Shown here piece by piece: positions 40,290-48,772 of a DNA stretch of 57,871 bases. The number at the start of each line of letters is the position of its first letter. Position 1 is the stretch's first letter. The position numbers and the translations under genes are program-made. The stretch is from Magnetococcales bacterium (lineage in GTDB: Bacteria; Pseudomonadota; Magnetococcia; Magnetococcales; Magnetaquicoccaceae): assembly GCA_002753095.1 (NCBI GenBank), contig PDZU01000010.1, forward strand, positions 1-57,871. Direction: 5' to 3'. A model generated the notes under the pieces. That model was not told where the DNA came from. It ran no database searches and saw only the letters and a list, made by a program, of their open reading frames with translations.

Positions 40290-43037
40290 CTATTGAACAG
40301 GGTCAGGATGCACACCGCCTTGGCGACCCAAACCGAAGGCGACGCGGTAGATTTCTGGGAAGTCGATGCGGTCATTGGAAGCTGAAAGTTTCAAAATTCT
40401 TGATATGTGCAATTCATTACGTATATCACTCCAATCTGCTTCCTTTTCCCGGAAATGGTGGATATATTCTACCATATTACCAGGACCTTCGGGAAAACAT
40501 TCTTGCCAACGTTCTTGAATTTGCTCGAATTTACAGGGAAGAGTGACCCCTTTGAGTGCCTCCATTACGGGAATAATCCAGGGATAATGTGAACTGATCT
40601 CTGCAACGCGCACTTTTGCCGCTTGACGAATACTGTTTTTGATGCTGACGGGATGCAGTGGCCATGGATGATCTGGATAGAACTCTTGAGTATGAATAGC
40701 AGCCTGCCGAATGGCGGCCAGAAAGGAGCGTGGCGTGATCCATCCTTGGACATCCTGCAAATAGGTATTCAACCAGGATACCGCCGTATTGTGACCGCCA
40801 TCAACCGCCCAGGTACCGGCCAACAAATCAAACTGTCTGATAATCTTCTGATCATCCCCGTGCAATCCATCCGACTGCCCAAGCGTTCCCCGAATGGCAC
40901 GCAAAAAATCTGCGTGTCCCATCAACCGCTGCCACAGTAATCCATGCAGCATGGATTGATCCCATGGTATCCAAAAATTGGCCCTTAGGTTCAAAGGAAA
41001 CAAATCAACACCCCAAAGCGGATCACGCCGAAACTGATCAAACTGCAGAAAAACTTTCACATGCAACCAAGGAAACTCTTTGAACCACAAAGCAATTTGT
41101 GACAACCCCTGCAGAATTTTAAGCTCGTCTAACTGCTTTGCACCGACAAAATCCAGAGTATCAAACACAATCAGGGCATGGCGGTATTGACCTGCAAAAT
41201 GGTGGTTGGCCGTACTCACCAGTTGCATGACCTCCTCTGGATTGTCACGCAACCATGCGAGTATGAACAACCAGTCAACCGGCAAGTCTCTCCCCACAAA
41301 GGAAGCCAGCCAACGGATAATCACTGCACGCCAAATCTCTTCCGATTCATAACCTTCGTCCAACAAACGGCTGAACAGGCCCGAATCAAGAGAAAATTCA
41401 CCTTTCACCAGCTCGGAAAAACCAATACAAATATCGGTTTGATGCAGTTCAGGCACCCATTCGGCCAACCGACTCTTCAGGGTATCATCGGCCAAGGCAG
41501 CGATCAAAAAGGATTTGCCCGCCCCACAGACACCCGAGACCAGGGATACATCCAGATGCAACGCTTTGGCATGCATTGGAAAAATATAAAAATTATCTAC
41601 CGTCGGTAACGTGTCGTTAGAATAGGATTCTGGCAGTGCTGCCAACAGGGCCGCACGAATCGCGCTGGCATTGCTTGGCCCAGCAGTGGCTTGCGCTGGC
41701 AAGACAATTCTGGCGATAAAATCCTTCAACTCCCCGAATACAAAATCAATCTCCCGCTGGTGAAAAGCTCCCAAACGATCATGCAAAGCGGGTAACGCCG
41801 ACCACCCCCGATGCCAGCGCACCGCTATGGGGGCATGGGGTGCCATGTTATCGTCTGCGACAAAGCCGAAATAGCGCGCCCCATCCATTACTTCCCCTGC
41901 CGGAATCGCATCGTACAACTCTTCCGTAAACAATTGGGCTGCCTGCTCTTGCATCCGTTTCATGTAGTCGTCCGGTTCCAATTCAGGAACCATCGCACCA
42001 ACCAGGTGCAAGCGTGCGCGAATCGGTGCAACGGTGTTGCTGCGCCGCCAATGACGAAACAAAATGCGATAGCCGGACCATGTTTGCGCCCCATCGATGG
42101 CAAACAACAGGATATGCTGCGCCCCCATATCCATCAGGCAACTGGCGGCCACCTCATCGATACCTGCCCGGGAATCGATCAAAATCACCTGCGGTTGATG
42201 GCGCTCCTGCAGACGATTGATCAGGCGGGCCAAACGTTGCGACCATGTTTCCCGCCGCACCGGTGCGCCCGGTTGGCTGCTCACCTTCGGCATCCAGACC
42301 CGACCCAACTTGGCAATATATTCGCCCGGATCGCGCCCATGTGCCGGAATGACCACAATGGAACCACGCGACGCGTCAGCCAGGGGACTGGTGGCAGACA
42401 TCCCCGCCAACAAGCGCTCACCATTATCCACCAAATCTTCAACCAACCAGTCAGCAATACCATAATCCGGGCGCCGTTCCTCTGGCAGCAACGCCGAAGA
42501 CAAACCGGGTGATTCCAGATCCAGGTCCAAAACCATCACCTTCCTGCCCTTTGCCGCCAAATCCCAGGCCATCACCGCCAACGCAGTGGAACGCCCTACC
42601 CCACCCTTGATGGAGTAAAAAACAATACGTGGCACCCCCCCACGCTCGACATCACGCGGCAACCAATGGCTTTCGGTCGCCAAACGATCCACAACCTGAA
42701 TCGGCAAATCAGCCAGTTCTGCCTGCAGCGCCTCCGGCACAAACAACTGCAGCGGAAAACTCACCGCTCCCTTGGCAACACTCGCCATCTCCGCGTCATA
42801 CAACAAAGGTCGTTTCGCTGCGTGTTTTTCCAATCGCTCGGCTAACTGTTGCGACAAGGCTGCAAGCTGCGCCTGATAGTCCGCTTCCAGGTCGGCATGG
42901 GCAATGATGGATACCCGGCCATTCAGGTCACGATTGACCAGCAGCGCCTGCTTTTCTACCTTGAACAGCTCAAGCAATAGCGCTTTGGCAGCAATAAAAA
43001 CCTGGGCAGTCGCCTCAAGAGTGTGATCAAAGATCAT
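40290..43037 (-). CDS. Double P-loop ATPase with ParA/MinD-like KGGVGR motif
   Basis: 915 residues in three parts. Residues 1-135 are a helical N-terminal region. Residues 136-400 form a ParA/MinD-like domain: YSIKGGVGRST (P-loop near 144-151; the usual second Lys is Arg), VLDLDLESPGL (about 169-179) and VILIDSRAGIDE (about 284-295). Residues 480-900 hold a second P-loop, SGVCGAGKS (501-509), with a Walker B-like ALIVFDTLDF near 621-630, as in STAND/AAA-type conflict ATPases. A KGGVGR-motif ParA-like family is named in databases, as I recall. Four bases overlap with the HEPN-like gene (ATGA), so the two are coupled. A defence role is inferred. Confidence 0.8.
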   Translation of the reverse strand: MIFDHTLEATAQVFIAAKALLLELFKVEKQALLVNRDLNGRVSIIAHADLEADYQAQLAALSQQLAERLEKHAAKRPLLYDAEMASVAKGAVSFPLQLFVPEALQAELADLPIQVVDRLATESHWLPRDVERGGVPRIVFYSIKGGVGRSTALAVMAWDLAAKGRKVMVLDLDLESPGLSSALLPEERRPDYGIADWLVEDLVDNGERLLAGMSATSPLADASRGSIVVIPAHGRDPGEYIAKLGRVWMPKVSSQPGAPVRRETWSQRLARLINRLQERHQPQVILIDSRAGIDEVAASCLMDMGAQHILLFAIDGAQTWSGYRILFRHWRRSNTVAPIRARLHLVGAMVPELEPDDYMKRMQEQAAQLFTEELYDAIPAGEVMDGARYFGFVADDNMAPHAPIAVRWHRGWSALPALHDRLGAFHQREIDFVFGELKDFIARIVLPAQATAGPSNASAIRAALLAALPESYSNDTLPTVDNFYIFPMHAKALHLDVSLVSGVCGAGKSFLIAALADDTLKSRLAEWVPELHQTDICIGFSELVKGEFSLDSGLFSRLLDEGYESEEIWRAVIIRWLASFVGRDLPVDWLFILAWLRDNPEEVMQLVSTANHHFAGQYRHALIVFDTLDFVGAKQLDELKILQGLSQIALWFKEFPWLHVKVFLQFDQFRRDPLWGVDLFPLNLRANFWIPWDQSMLHGLLWQRLMGHADFLRAIRGTLGQSDGLHGDDQKIIRQFDLLAGTWAVDGGHNTAVSWLNTYLQDVQGWITPRSFLAAIRQAAIHTQEFYPDHPWPLHPVSIKNSIRQAAKVRVAEISSHYPWIIPVMEALKGVTLPCKFEQIQERWQECFPEGPGNMVEYIHHFREKEADWSDIRNELHISRILKLSASNDRIDFPEIYRVAFGLGRQGGVHPDPVQ

Positions 43038-43438
43038 TGGAGCAATCCCTCCCTCTCGGCTTGCTGCAGCAAGCCGGCAATCTCACACGCACCTGCCCGG
43101 TGGGGATCCACACGCGCCTGATCAAAAGAGGCATCCACACAATAGCGCTGGGACACGTTCCAATTCTGGAAAGGATCTTCGGAACTCAATGCATAAATTG
43201 GCCGACCTTGTTGATAGTGTTCATATCGCCCCCAAAGCTCGTTGATATGCCTTCTATCCTCTTTCAATTTAGGAGCATTCCCCTCAAGCTCCATGCCAAA
43301 AGCCTGCATCAAAAACTTCAAACCACACTCGGCTGCCAAGCCATACAACTGATCGGCATTTTCCCAGCGCATATGTCTGTATAACAAATCAGCATCATCT
43401 TGGTGTCGTGCAAAAGCACCCTTGAAATCAACCATCAT
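43034..43438 (-). CDS. HEPN-like partner protein of the KGGVGR ATPase
   Basis: 134 residues, all-helical. The stretch ENADQLYGLAAECGLKFLMQ matches the core helix of HEPN proteins (compare the A-x-x-L-Y/G-x-A-x-E-C-A-L-K pattern of MNT/HEPN partners). The later HINELWGRYEHY and FQNWNVSQRYC are probably family-specific. The classical R-x4-H RNase motif is not obvious, so it may be a non-catalytic regulator or use other residues. The start at 43438 is chosen for GGAG nine bases upstream; ATGs at 43447 and 43435 and a TTG at 43465 are alternatives. Its stop overlaps the ATPase start by four bases. Confidence 0.72.
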   Translation of the reverse strand: MMVDFKGAFARHQDDADLLYRHMRWENADQLYGLAAECGLKFLMQAFGMELEGNAPKLKEDRRHINELWGRYEHYQQGRPIYALSSEDPFQNWNVSQRYCVDASFDQARVDPHRAGACEIAGLLQQAEREGLLQ

Positions 43439-43459
43439 ACCATGCATCTCCAAGGCGCT

Positions 43460-43518
43460 ACACAATCAGGAAAGGGGCAAACTGCAGTGTAATGGGTACG
43501 TAACAACGACACAATCAG
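43460..43518 (-). promoter_or_regulatory. Direct repeat upstream of the HEPN-like gene
   Basis: Two copies of CTGATTGTGT (read on the minus strand; ACACAATCAG at 43460-43469 and 43509-43518) lie 49 bases apart just before the cassette. They could be operator sites. No clear -35/-10 boxes were found with them. Confidence 0.4.
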
Positions 43519-43597
43519 AGCACAGGATATACCATGCCGCCACAACAAACAATCGCCAAACCCATGCATGCGGTCCCTCCTGCACCGTCACTCAATA

Positions 43598-43765
43598 CAA
43601 CACCGTGCATGTCGGGCGTCCGCCCTCCCAAAGAGTGCCCCTGCGGGGCACAAATCTGTGCGGCGTGCGCAAATGCTGCGCATTTGCTTATCTTAAACGC
43701 CGCACATTACAAGCAGGGCTCCGCCCTGCACCCGGCAGGGGCGATGATCGCCCCTGCACCCCGCA
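43598..43765 (-). repeat. Dispersed structured repeat, inverted half-copy D
   Basis: Reverse-orientation left half of the family: GGGGCGATGATCGCCCC hairpin, GCAGGGCGGAGCCCTGC, the GTGCGGCG/CGCCGCAC outer stem with a GCAAATG/CATTTGC inner stem, and the GTGCCCCGCAGGGGCAC module. Its inner end (GACATGCACGGTGTTG on the minus strand) matches copy C's junction, so copies C and D are inverted repeats around the HEPN/ATPase cassette. Confidence 0.85.
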
Positions 43766-43789
43766 ATCACTTTTTTGCTTTTTGTTGCG

Positions 43790-44245
43790 CTACAGAGTTT
43801 CCTCCTCCACACCATGCGTATGCACCTCACCAACCATCAACGGCGCCATATGCAGTTGACCATACCGAACCCCAGACTCACTGACAATCGATTGCGCCAA
43901 CGGCTTGATCCGATGCACCGGACCCCGCAACACCACACTCTCCAAACACCTGTCCCGGTCCAAATGCACATGCAAAGAAGCCTGCACCAAATCATGACCC
44001 TGATGCTGCTTGCGCGTCAAACGCGACGACAAAGCCCGATCCTCATGGTCATAAACATAAACCAAAACCCCTACCCCCTCCGCATCCTCCGCATGGGCCA
44101 GATGCTCCTCCGCCAACTCCCGATGCAACAAATCCCGTACCGCCTCCGAACGGTTGCCATAACCCCGCCGCCGGATCAGTTGGTCAAAACGCTGTGCCAA
44201 ATCCGCATCCAATGAGATCGTGAATCGTTCCATCTCCTTCTTCAT
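43790..44245 (-). CDS. nikR: NikR nickel-responsive repressor
   Basis: 151 residues. An N-terminal ribbon-helix-helix (ERFTISLDADLAQRFDQLIR) precedes the ACT-like nickel domain. The square-planar ligand set is complete: His in QGHD, then HVHLDRDRC giving His-x-His and Cys at the NikR spacing (E. coli His76, His87, His89, Cys95). It represses nickel uptake when nickel is plentiful. It is divergent from nikMN; a palindrome over that promoter is the likely operator. The protein is somewhat longer than E. coli NikR because of its acidic C-terminal tail. Confidence 0.95.
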   Translation of the reverse strand: MKKEMERFTISLDADLAQRFDQLIRRRGYGNRSEAVRDLLHRELAEEHLAHAEDAEGVGVLVYVYDHEDRALSSRLTRKQHQGHDLVQASLHVHLDRDRCLESVVLRGPVHRIKPLAQSIVSESGVRYGQLHMAPLMVGEVHTHGVEEETL

Positions 44246-44260
44246 ACTCCAATTTCTCCT

Positions 44261-44289
44261 TTGACACGTACAGTAGAGAGACCTATCAT
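44261..44289 (+). promoter_or_regulatory. σ70-type promoter of the nickel transport operon
   Basis: TTGACA at 44261-44266 and TATCAT at 44284-44289 with exactly 17 bases between them. This is a near-consensus housekeeping promoter facing nikMN, about 45 bases before its start codon. Confidence 0.72.
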
Positions 44290-44301
44290 CTTTGTTATGA
44301 T
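44285..44301. promoter_or_regulatory. Candidate NikR operator
   Basis: A palindrome ATCAT-N7-ATGAT begins inside the -10 box of the nikMN promoter and covers the presumed transcription start. Its place between divergent nikR and nikMN fits a repressor site. It does not match the E. coli GTATGA-N16-TCATAC operator, so assignment to NikR rests on position only. Confidence 0.5.
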
Positions 44302-44339
44302 GTTTCTGTTTTTCTTCACACCAGACACGGAGTCATGCC

Positions 44340-45368
44340 ATGCACATGTCCGATGCCCTGCTCTCCGCCGAAACCGCCGCCACCTTCTGGCTGCTCTCCG
44401 CTGGCGCCGTCGCCGTGGCCCTGCGCCGCACCACACACCTGCCCAGCAGCACCATCCCCATGGGCAGCGTCCTGGGCGCCTTCCTCTTCGCCGCACAAAT
44501 GATTAATTTTGCCATTCCCGGTACCGGTTCCAGCGGCCATCTCACCGGCGGCATGCTCCTGGCCATCCTGATCGGACCCTACCAGGCCCTCCTGGCCATC
44601 GGCGCCGTCCTCACCATCCAGGCCCTCTTCTTCGCCGATGGCGGACTACTGGCCCTGGGCGCCAATCTCTTCAATATGGGGGTCATCCCCTGCCTGATCG
44701 TCTACCCCCTGCTCTTTCAACCCCTGGCCGGAACACAGCCCCAACCAGGTAAACAATTGCGCGTGATCACCTTTCTGACCGCCCTACTGGCCCTGCTGCT
44801 CGGCGCCCTGGCCGTGGTGCTGGAAACCTGGTTCTCCGGCTTGACCGCCTTGCCCCTGAACACCTTCCTGTGGAGCATGGGCTCCATCCATCTGGCCATC
44901 GGCGTGGTGGAAGGCATCGTCACCATGACCATCGTGGAACTGCTCCTGCAAGCCCGCCCACAATGGTCTCTCGCCCCAGAAACACCATCCACCCCTGCGT
45001 GGGGCAAAATCCCCACCCGCCTCGCCGTGGCAGCCCTGCTGTTGGCCACCCTGCTCTCCTGGTTCGCCTCCTCCGACCCGGATGGCCTGGAATGGTCCGT
45101 CAGTCGCTCCACCAGCCAGCACGAAACCCCGACAACCGCAAGCCCCCTGCACCACATGGCCGCCAATCTGCAAAGCCACTTGGCCCCCATGCCCGATTAT
45201 GCCTTCCCCACCGACCCAAACAATCCACCAGAAGATAAGGAAAAACAGTGGGGATCCCCCGATCCCGCTACCTCCCTGGCCGGAGTGGTCGGCGGCCTGC
45301 TCACCCTGGTGCTGCTCTGGTCCCTCTTCCGCCTGCTGCAACACAAAACAACAGACAAACACCCCTAA
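44340..45368 (+). CDS. nikM: NikMN, nickel-binding membrane subunit of an ECF transporter
   Basis: 342 residues. The start MHMSDALLS supplies the N-terminal amine, His2 and neighbouring ligands that bind the metal in CbiM/NikM. About six helices follow (TIPMGSVLGAFLFAAQMINF, GHLTGGMLLAIL, GANLFNMGVIPC). The C-terminal third is a fused NikN-type domain: PDYAFPTD, a short loop, SPDPATSLAGVVGG and a final helix. The fusion and linkage to nikR point to nickel rather than cobalt. GGAG is placed eight bases before the ATG at 44340. Confidence 0.92.
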   Translation: MHMSDALLSAETAATFWLLSAGAVAVALRRTTHLPSSTIPMGSVLGAFLFAAQMINFAIPGTGSSGHLTGGMLLAILIGPYQALLAIGAVLTIQALFFADGGLLALGANLFNMGVIPCLIVYPLLFQPLAGTQPQPGKQLRVITFLTALLALLLGALAVVLETWFSGLTALPLNTFLWSMGSIHLAIGVVEGIVTMTIVELLLQARPQWSLAPETPSTPAWGKIPTRLAVAALLLATLLSWFASSDPDGLEWSVSRSTSQHETPTTASPLHHMAANLQSHLAPMPDYAFPTDPNNPPEDKEKQWGSPDPATSLAGVVGGLLTLVLLWSLFRLLQHKTTDKHP

Positions 45369-45384
45369 CCAACGGAAAAAAACC

Positions 45385-46197
45385 GTGTGTACACAGGAGC
45401 AACCACTCCAGCCCCTCAAACAACTCGACAGAGTGGCGCAACAAGACTCCCCCATCCATCGCCTGGACCCGCGCAGCAAGATAATCACCACCTTGCTCTT
45501 CTTGCTGTGCGTAACCTCCATGGAACCCTATGCTGTCGCCGCCCTGCTCCCCTTCGCCGCCTTTCCCCTGATGCTCCTGGCCCGCTCCGGCCTGTCCGCC
45601 CGCTGGCTGCTGCACAATGTACGGCCCGCCCTGCCCTTCGTGCTGCTGTTGGGTATCCTCAACCCGTTCCTCGACCAACGCACCATCACCCTGCTGCCAG
45701 AACTCAGCCTCTCCGCCGGTTGGCTCTCCCTGACCTCCCTGCTGCTGCGCCTGCTGCTCACCTTGAGTGCCGTGTTGCTGCTGACCGCAACCACCCCTCT
45801 GCCCGCCCTGAGCATGGCCGCCCACCACCTGGGACTGCCAAAGGCGCTGCTCGCACGCCTGCTGCTGACCTGGCACGCCCTCTTCCTACTGCTCAAAGAG
45901 AGCGAACGCATGTACCGCGCCTACACCCTGCGCGCCTTCGCCACAGGCTACCCATCCTGGTCCATGGCCGCCAGATTGATCACCCATCTGCTGCTGCGGG
46001 CCATGGATCGGGCCCATCGCCTACACCTGGCCATGTACGCCCGTGGCTTTACCGGCACCCTGCCCCTGACCAGCGCGCTCCGTTTCCGGCCTGTCGATGC
46101 CCTCTTTCTGCTGGGCTGGAGCAGCGGCTTTCTTCTCTGCCGCTTCGGCCAACCCGTGCCCTGGCTGGGCGCCTGGCTGTTGGGTAAAACGCCATGA
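45385..46197 (+). CDS. nikQ: NikQ, transmembrane coupling subunit of the ECF transporter
   Basis: 270 residues from a GTG at 45385, the only plausible start near nikMN (GGAA upstream, weak). It is CbiQ-like: HRLDPRSKIITTLLFLL at the N-terminus, four or five helices and the coupling motifs SERMYRAYTLRAF and HLAMYARGFTG (the second Ala-Arg-Gly box). It couples the ATPase NikO to NikMN. Its stop overlaps the nikO ATG (ATGA). Very leucine-rich. Confidence 0.9.
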   Translation: MCTQEQPLQPLKQLDRVAQQDSPIHRLDPRSKIITTLLFLLCVTSMEPYAVAALLPFAAFPLMLLARSGLSARWLLHNVRPALPFVLLLGILNPFLDQRTITLLPELSLSAGWLSLTSLLLRLLLTLSAVLLLTATTPLPALSMAAHHLGLPKALLARLLLTWHALFLLLKESERMYRAYTLRAFATGYPSWSMAARLITHLLLRAMDRAHRLHLAMYARGFTGTLPLTSALRFRPVDALFLLGWSSGFLLCRFGQPVPWLGAWLLGKTP

Positions 46198-46964
46198 AAA
46201 ACCCTCTCCTGGAAACCCGTGACCTCGGCTTCCACCATGACAACGGCACCCAGGCCCTCGCCAAAATCTCCCTCACCATCCAGCACAGAGAACGCATCCT
46301 GCTCCTGGGTGCCAACGGTTCCGGCAAATCTACCCTCCTGCAGTTGCTGGCCGCTGCCTTAACCCCAACCAGCGGCCTCATCCTGCTGGATGGCAGCCCA
46401 ATCTCCACCAGCAACCCGGAACAACTGCGCGCCCGCACCGGGCTGCTCTTTCAGGATCCAGAAGATATGTTGTTCATGCCCACCGTGCAGGAGGATGTGG
46501 CCTTTGCTCCCTTGAACCTCGGCATCCCCAAACCACAGCGAGAGACACAAGTACGGCAGATCATGGAACACCTGCAGATCTGGCATCTGCGCCATCGCCC
46601 CGCCCATCAACTCTCCGGGGGCGAAAAAAGACGGGTCGCCCTGGCCGCCGCCCTGGCCATCCAACCAGACCTGCTGCTGTTGGATGAACCCACCACCGCC
46701 CTGGATCCACAAGGACGCTACACCCTCAACACCCTTCTTGATCAACTGGATTGCGCCTGGATCATCGCCAGCCATGAACCAGCCTGGATGCTGCCACCCT
46801 GCCAGCGGGTCATCCTGCTGCACGCAGGCCAGATGGTCGCCGACGGTCCCGCAGAGCAGGTATTGCAGGATCGCGCCGCGTTGCAACGCAGCGGCCTGCT
46901 ACCCGAAGCTCCCTTTCTGAACTGCCCCCGTTGCGGTACAGATCTCTACTGCACTCACTCCTGA
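46194..46964 (+). CDS. nikO: NikO, ATPase subunit of the ECF transporter
   Basis: 256 residues. ABC ATPase: LGANGSGKST Walker A, a Q-loop LLFQDPEDMLF, signature LSGGEKRRVALA, Walker B LLLLDEPTTALDP and switch His in IASHEP. The C-terminal tail [14 protein letters not shown] adds three cysteines and a histidine in a zinc-ribbon-like pattern, not needed for ATPase function. It ends the nickel operon and overlaps the convergent typA 3' end by ten bases. Confidence 0.93.
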   Translation: MKNPLLETRDLGFHHDNGTQALAKISLTIQHRERILLLGANGSGKSTLLQLLAAALTPTSGLILLDGSPISTSNPEQLRARTGLLFQDPEDMLFMPTVQEDVAFAPLNLGIPKPQRETQVRQIMEHLQIWHLRHRPAHQLSGGEKRRVALAAALAIQPDLLLLDEPTTALDPQGRYTLNTLLDQLDCAWIIASHEPAWMLPPCQRVILLHAGQMVADGPAEQVLQDRAALQRSGLLPEAPFLNCPRCGTDLYCTHS

Positions 46965-48772
46965 TCCTTGCTGTAACGTTTGCGCTCATGCTCCTTGAGC
47001 AACTTCTTGCGCAACCGGATGGAATGGGGCGTCACCTCCACCAACTCATCGTTGTTGATAAATTCCAACGCCTGTTCCAGCGACAAGCGAATCGGCGGCG
47101 TTAAAATAATCGCCTCATCCGAACCGGAAGCCCGAATGTTGGTCAACTGTTTGCCCTTGAGCGGATTGACCACCAAGTCATTGTTGCGGTTGTGCAGGCC
47201 GATGATCATGCCCTCATAAATCAGCGCCCCCGGACCAATCAAATGGCGCCCACGCTCCTGCAAGTTCCACAGAGCATAGGCGGTGGCCTTGCCCTCCTCA
47301 CGGGCAATCAACACCCCATTCTTGCGCTGCCCCAAACCGGAGGGACATGAGGGACCATAATGGTCAAACACATGATACATTAAGCCGGTGCCAGAGGTGA
47401 TGGTGCGAAACTCGGTCTGAAAACCAATCAAACCACGGGCCGGAATCACATAATCCAGACGCACCCGCCCCGAACCATCCGAAACCATATCCTGCATCGC
47501 GGCCCGACGCTGCCCCAACGCCTCCATCACCGCCCCCTGGTAAGCCTCCTCCACATCAATCACCAGACTCTCATAGGGCTCCTCCTGCTGGCCATCGCGC
47601 TCACGCACGATCACCTCCGGCCTGGAAACCCCCAACTCAAACCCCTCACGGCGCATGGTCTCGATCAACACGCCCAAATGCAACTCGCCACGACCAGACA
47701 CCCGAAACCGATCTGGGTTTTCAGTCTCTTCGACCCGCAGCGCCACATTATGTTCCAACTCGCGAAACAGACGGTCACGCAACTGACGACTGGTGACAAA
47801 TTTGCCCTCTTTGCCGGCAAAGGGGGAGTCGTTGACCTGAAACATCATGCTGATGGTCGGTTCATCCACCGCCAGCGACGGCAACGCCTCCACCTCCTCT
47901 GGATGGCACAGCGTATCGGAGATACCCAGCTTTTCCACCCCGGTAAAGGCGATGATCTCGCCGGCAAACGCCTCCGGCACCTCCACCCGTTCCAACCCCA
48001 AAAAGCCAAAAATTTGCAGCATACGGGCCGAACGCTGCCGCTCATCGGCACTAATCACCGTCACCGGCGAGTTGGTGCGAATGGAACCCCGTTTGATCCG
48101 TCCAATGCCGATCAACCCCACATAGCTGTTATAATCCAGAGCCGAAACCTGCATCTGAAACGGTCCCTCCGGGTCAACCAAAGGCGGATTAACCTCGCGC
48201 ACAATGGTCTCGAACAGCGGAGTCATATCGGTACCCGGCTGTTCTGGATCCAGCGAGGCAAAACCGGCCAAGGCCGAGGCATAAATGACCGGAAAATCCA
48301 ACTGTTCGTCGCTCGCCCCCAGTTTGTCAAACAGCTCGAAGGTTTTATCCAACACCCACAAAGGCCGGGCACTGGGACGATCCACCTTGTTGATCACCAC
48401 AATGGGACGAAACCCCATATCAAAGGCTTTGCGGGTCACAAAACGGGTTTGCGGCATGGGACCATCCACGGCATCCACCAACAGCAACACCGAGTCCACC
48501 ATCGACAACACCCGCTCCACCTCGCCGCCAAAATCGGCATGGCCCGGCGTATCGACAATATTGATGCGATACTTGCCCCACTGAATGGCCGTATTCTTGG
48601 CCAGAATGGTAATGCCCCGCTCCCGCTCCTGATCATTGCTGTCCATGATCCGTTCCCGCACCTCACCGCGCTGCGACAACGTCCCCGACTGTTGTAAGAG
48701 TTTGTCTACCAAAGTTGTCTTGCCATGATCGACGTGAGCAATGATGGCAATATTGCGTAAATGTTGAATCAA
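46955..48772 (-). CDS. typA: TypA/BipA ribosome-associated GTPase
   Basis: 605 residues, normal length. Translational GTPase of the EF-G type: G1 [11 protein letters not shown]2 RERGITI, G3 [18 protein letters not shown]4 [10 protein letters not shown], then the TypA-specific C-terminal half with [24 protein letters not shown] and [13 protein letters not shown]. It binds 70S ribosomes under stress and low temperature. Its ATG at 48772 overlaps the mazG stop (ATGA), so mazG and typA are co-translated. Confidence 0.97.
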   Translation of the reverse strand: MIQHLRNIAIIAHVDHGKTTLVDKLLQQSGTLSQRGEVRERIMDSNDQERERGITILAKNTAIQWGKYRINIVDTPGHADFGGEVERVLSMVDSVLLLVDAVDGPMPQTRFVTRKAFDMGFRPIVVINKVDRPSARPLWVLDKTFELFDKLGASDEQLDFPVIYASALAGFASLDPEQPGTDMTPLFETIVREVNPPLVDPEGPFQMQVSALDYNSYVGLIGIGRIKRGSIRTNSPVTVISADERQRSARMLQIFGFLGLERVEVPEAFAGEIIAFTGVEKLGISDTLCHPEEVEALPSLAVDEPTISMMFQVNDSPFAGKEGKFVTSRQLRDRLFRELEHNVALRVEETENPDRFRVSGRGELHLGVLIETMRREGFELGVSRPEVIVRERDGQQEEPYESLVIDVEEAYQGAVMEALGQRRAAMQDMVSDGSGRVRLDYVIPARGLIGFQTEFRTITSGTGLMYHVFDHYGPSCPSGLGQRKNGVLIAREEGKATAYALWNLQERGRHLIGPGALIYEGMIIGLHNRNNDLVVNPLKGKQLTNIRASGSDEAIILTPPIRLSLEQALEFINNDELVEVTPHSIRLRKKLLKEHERKRYSKDQE

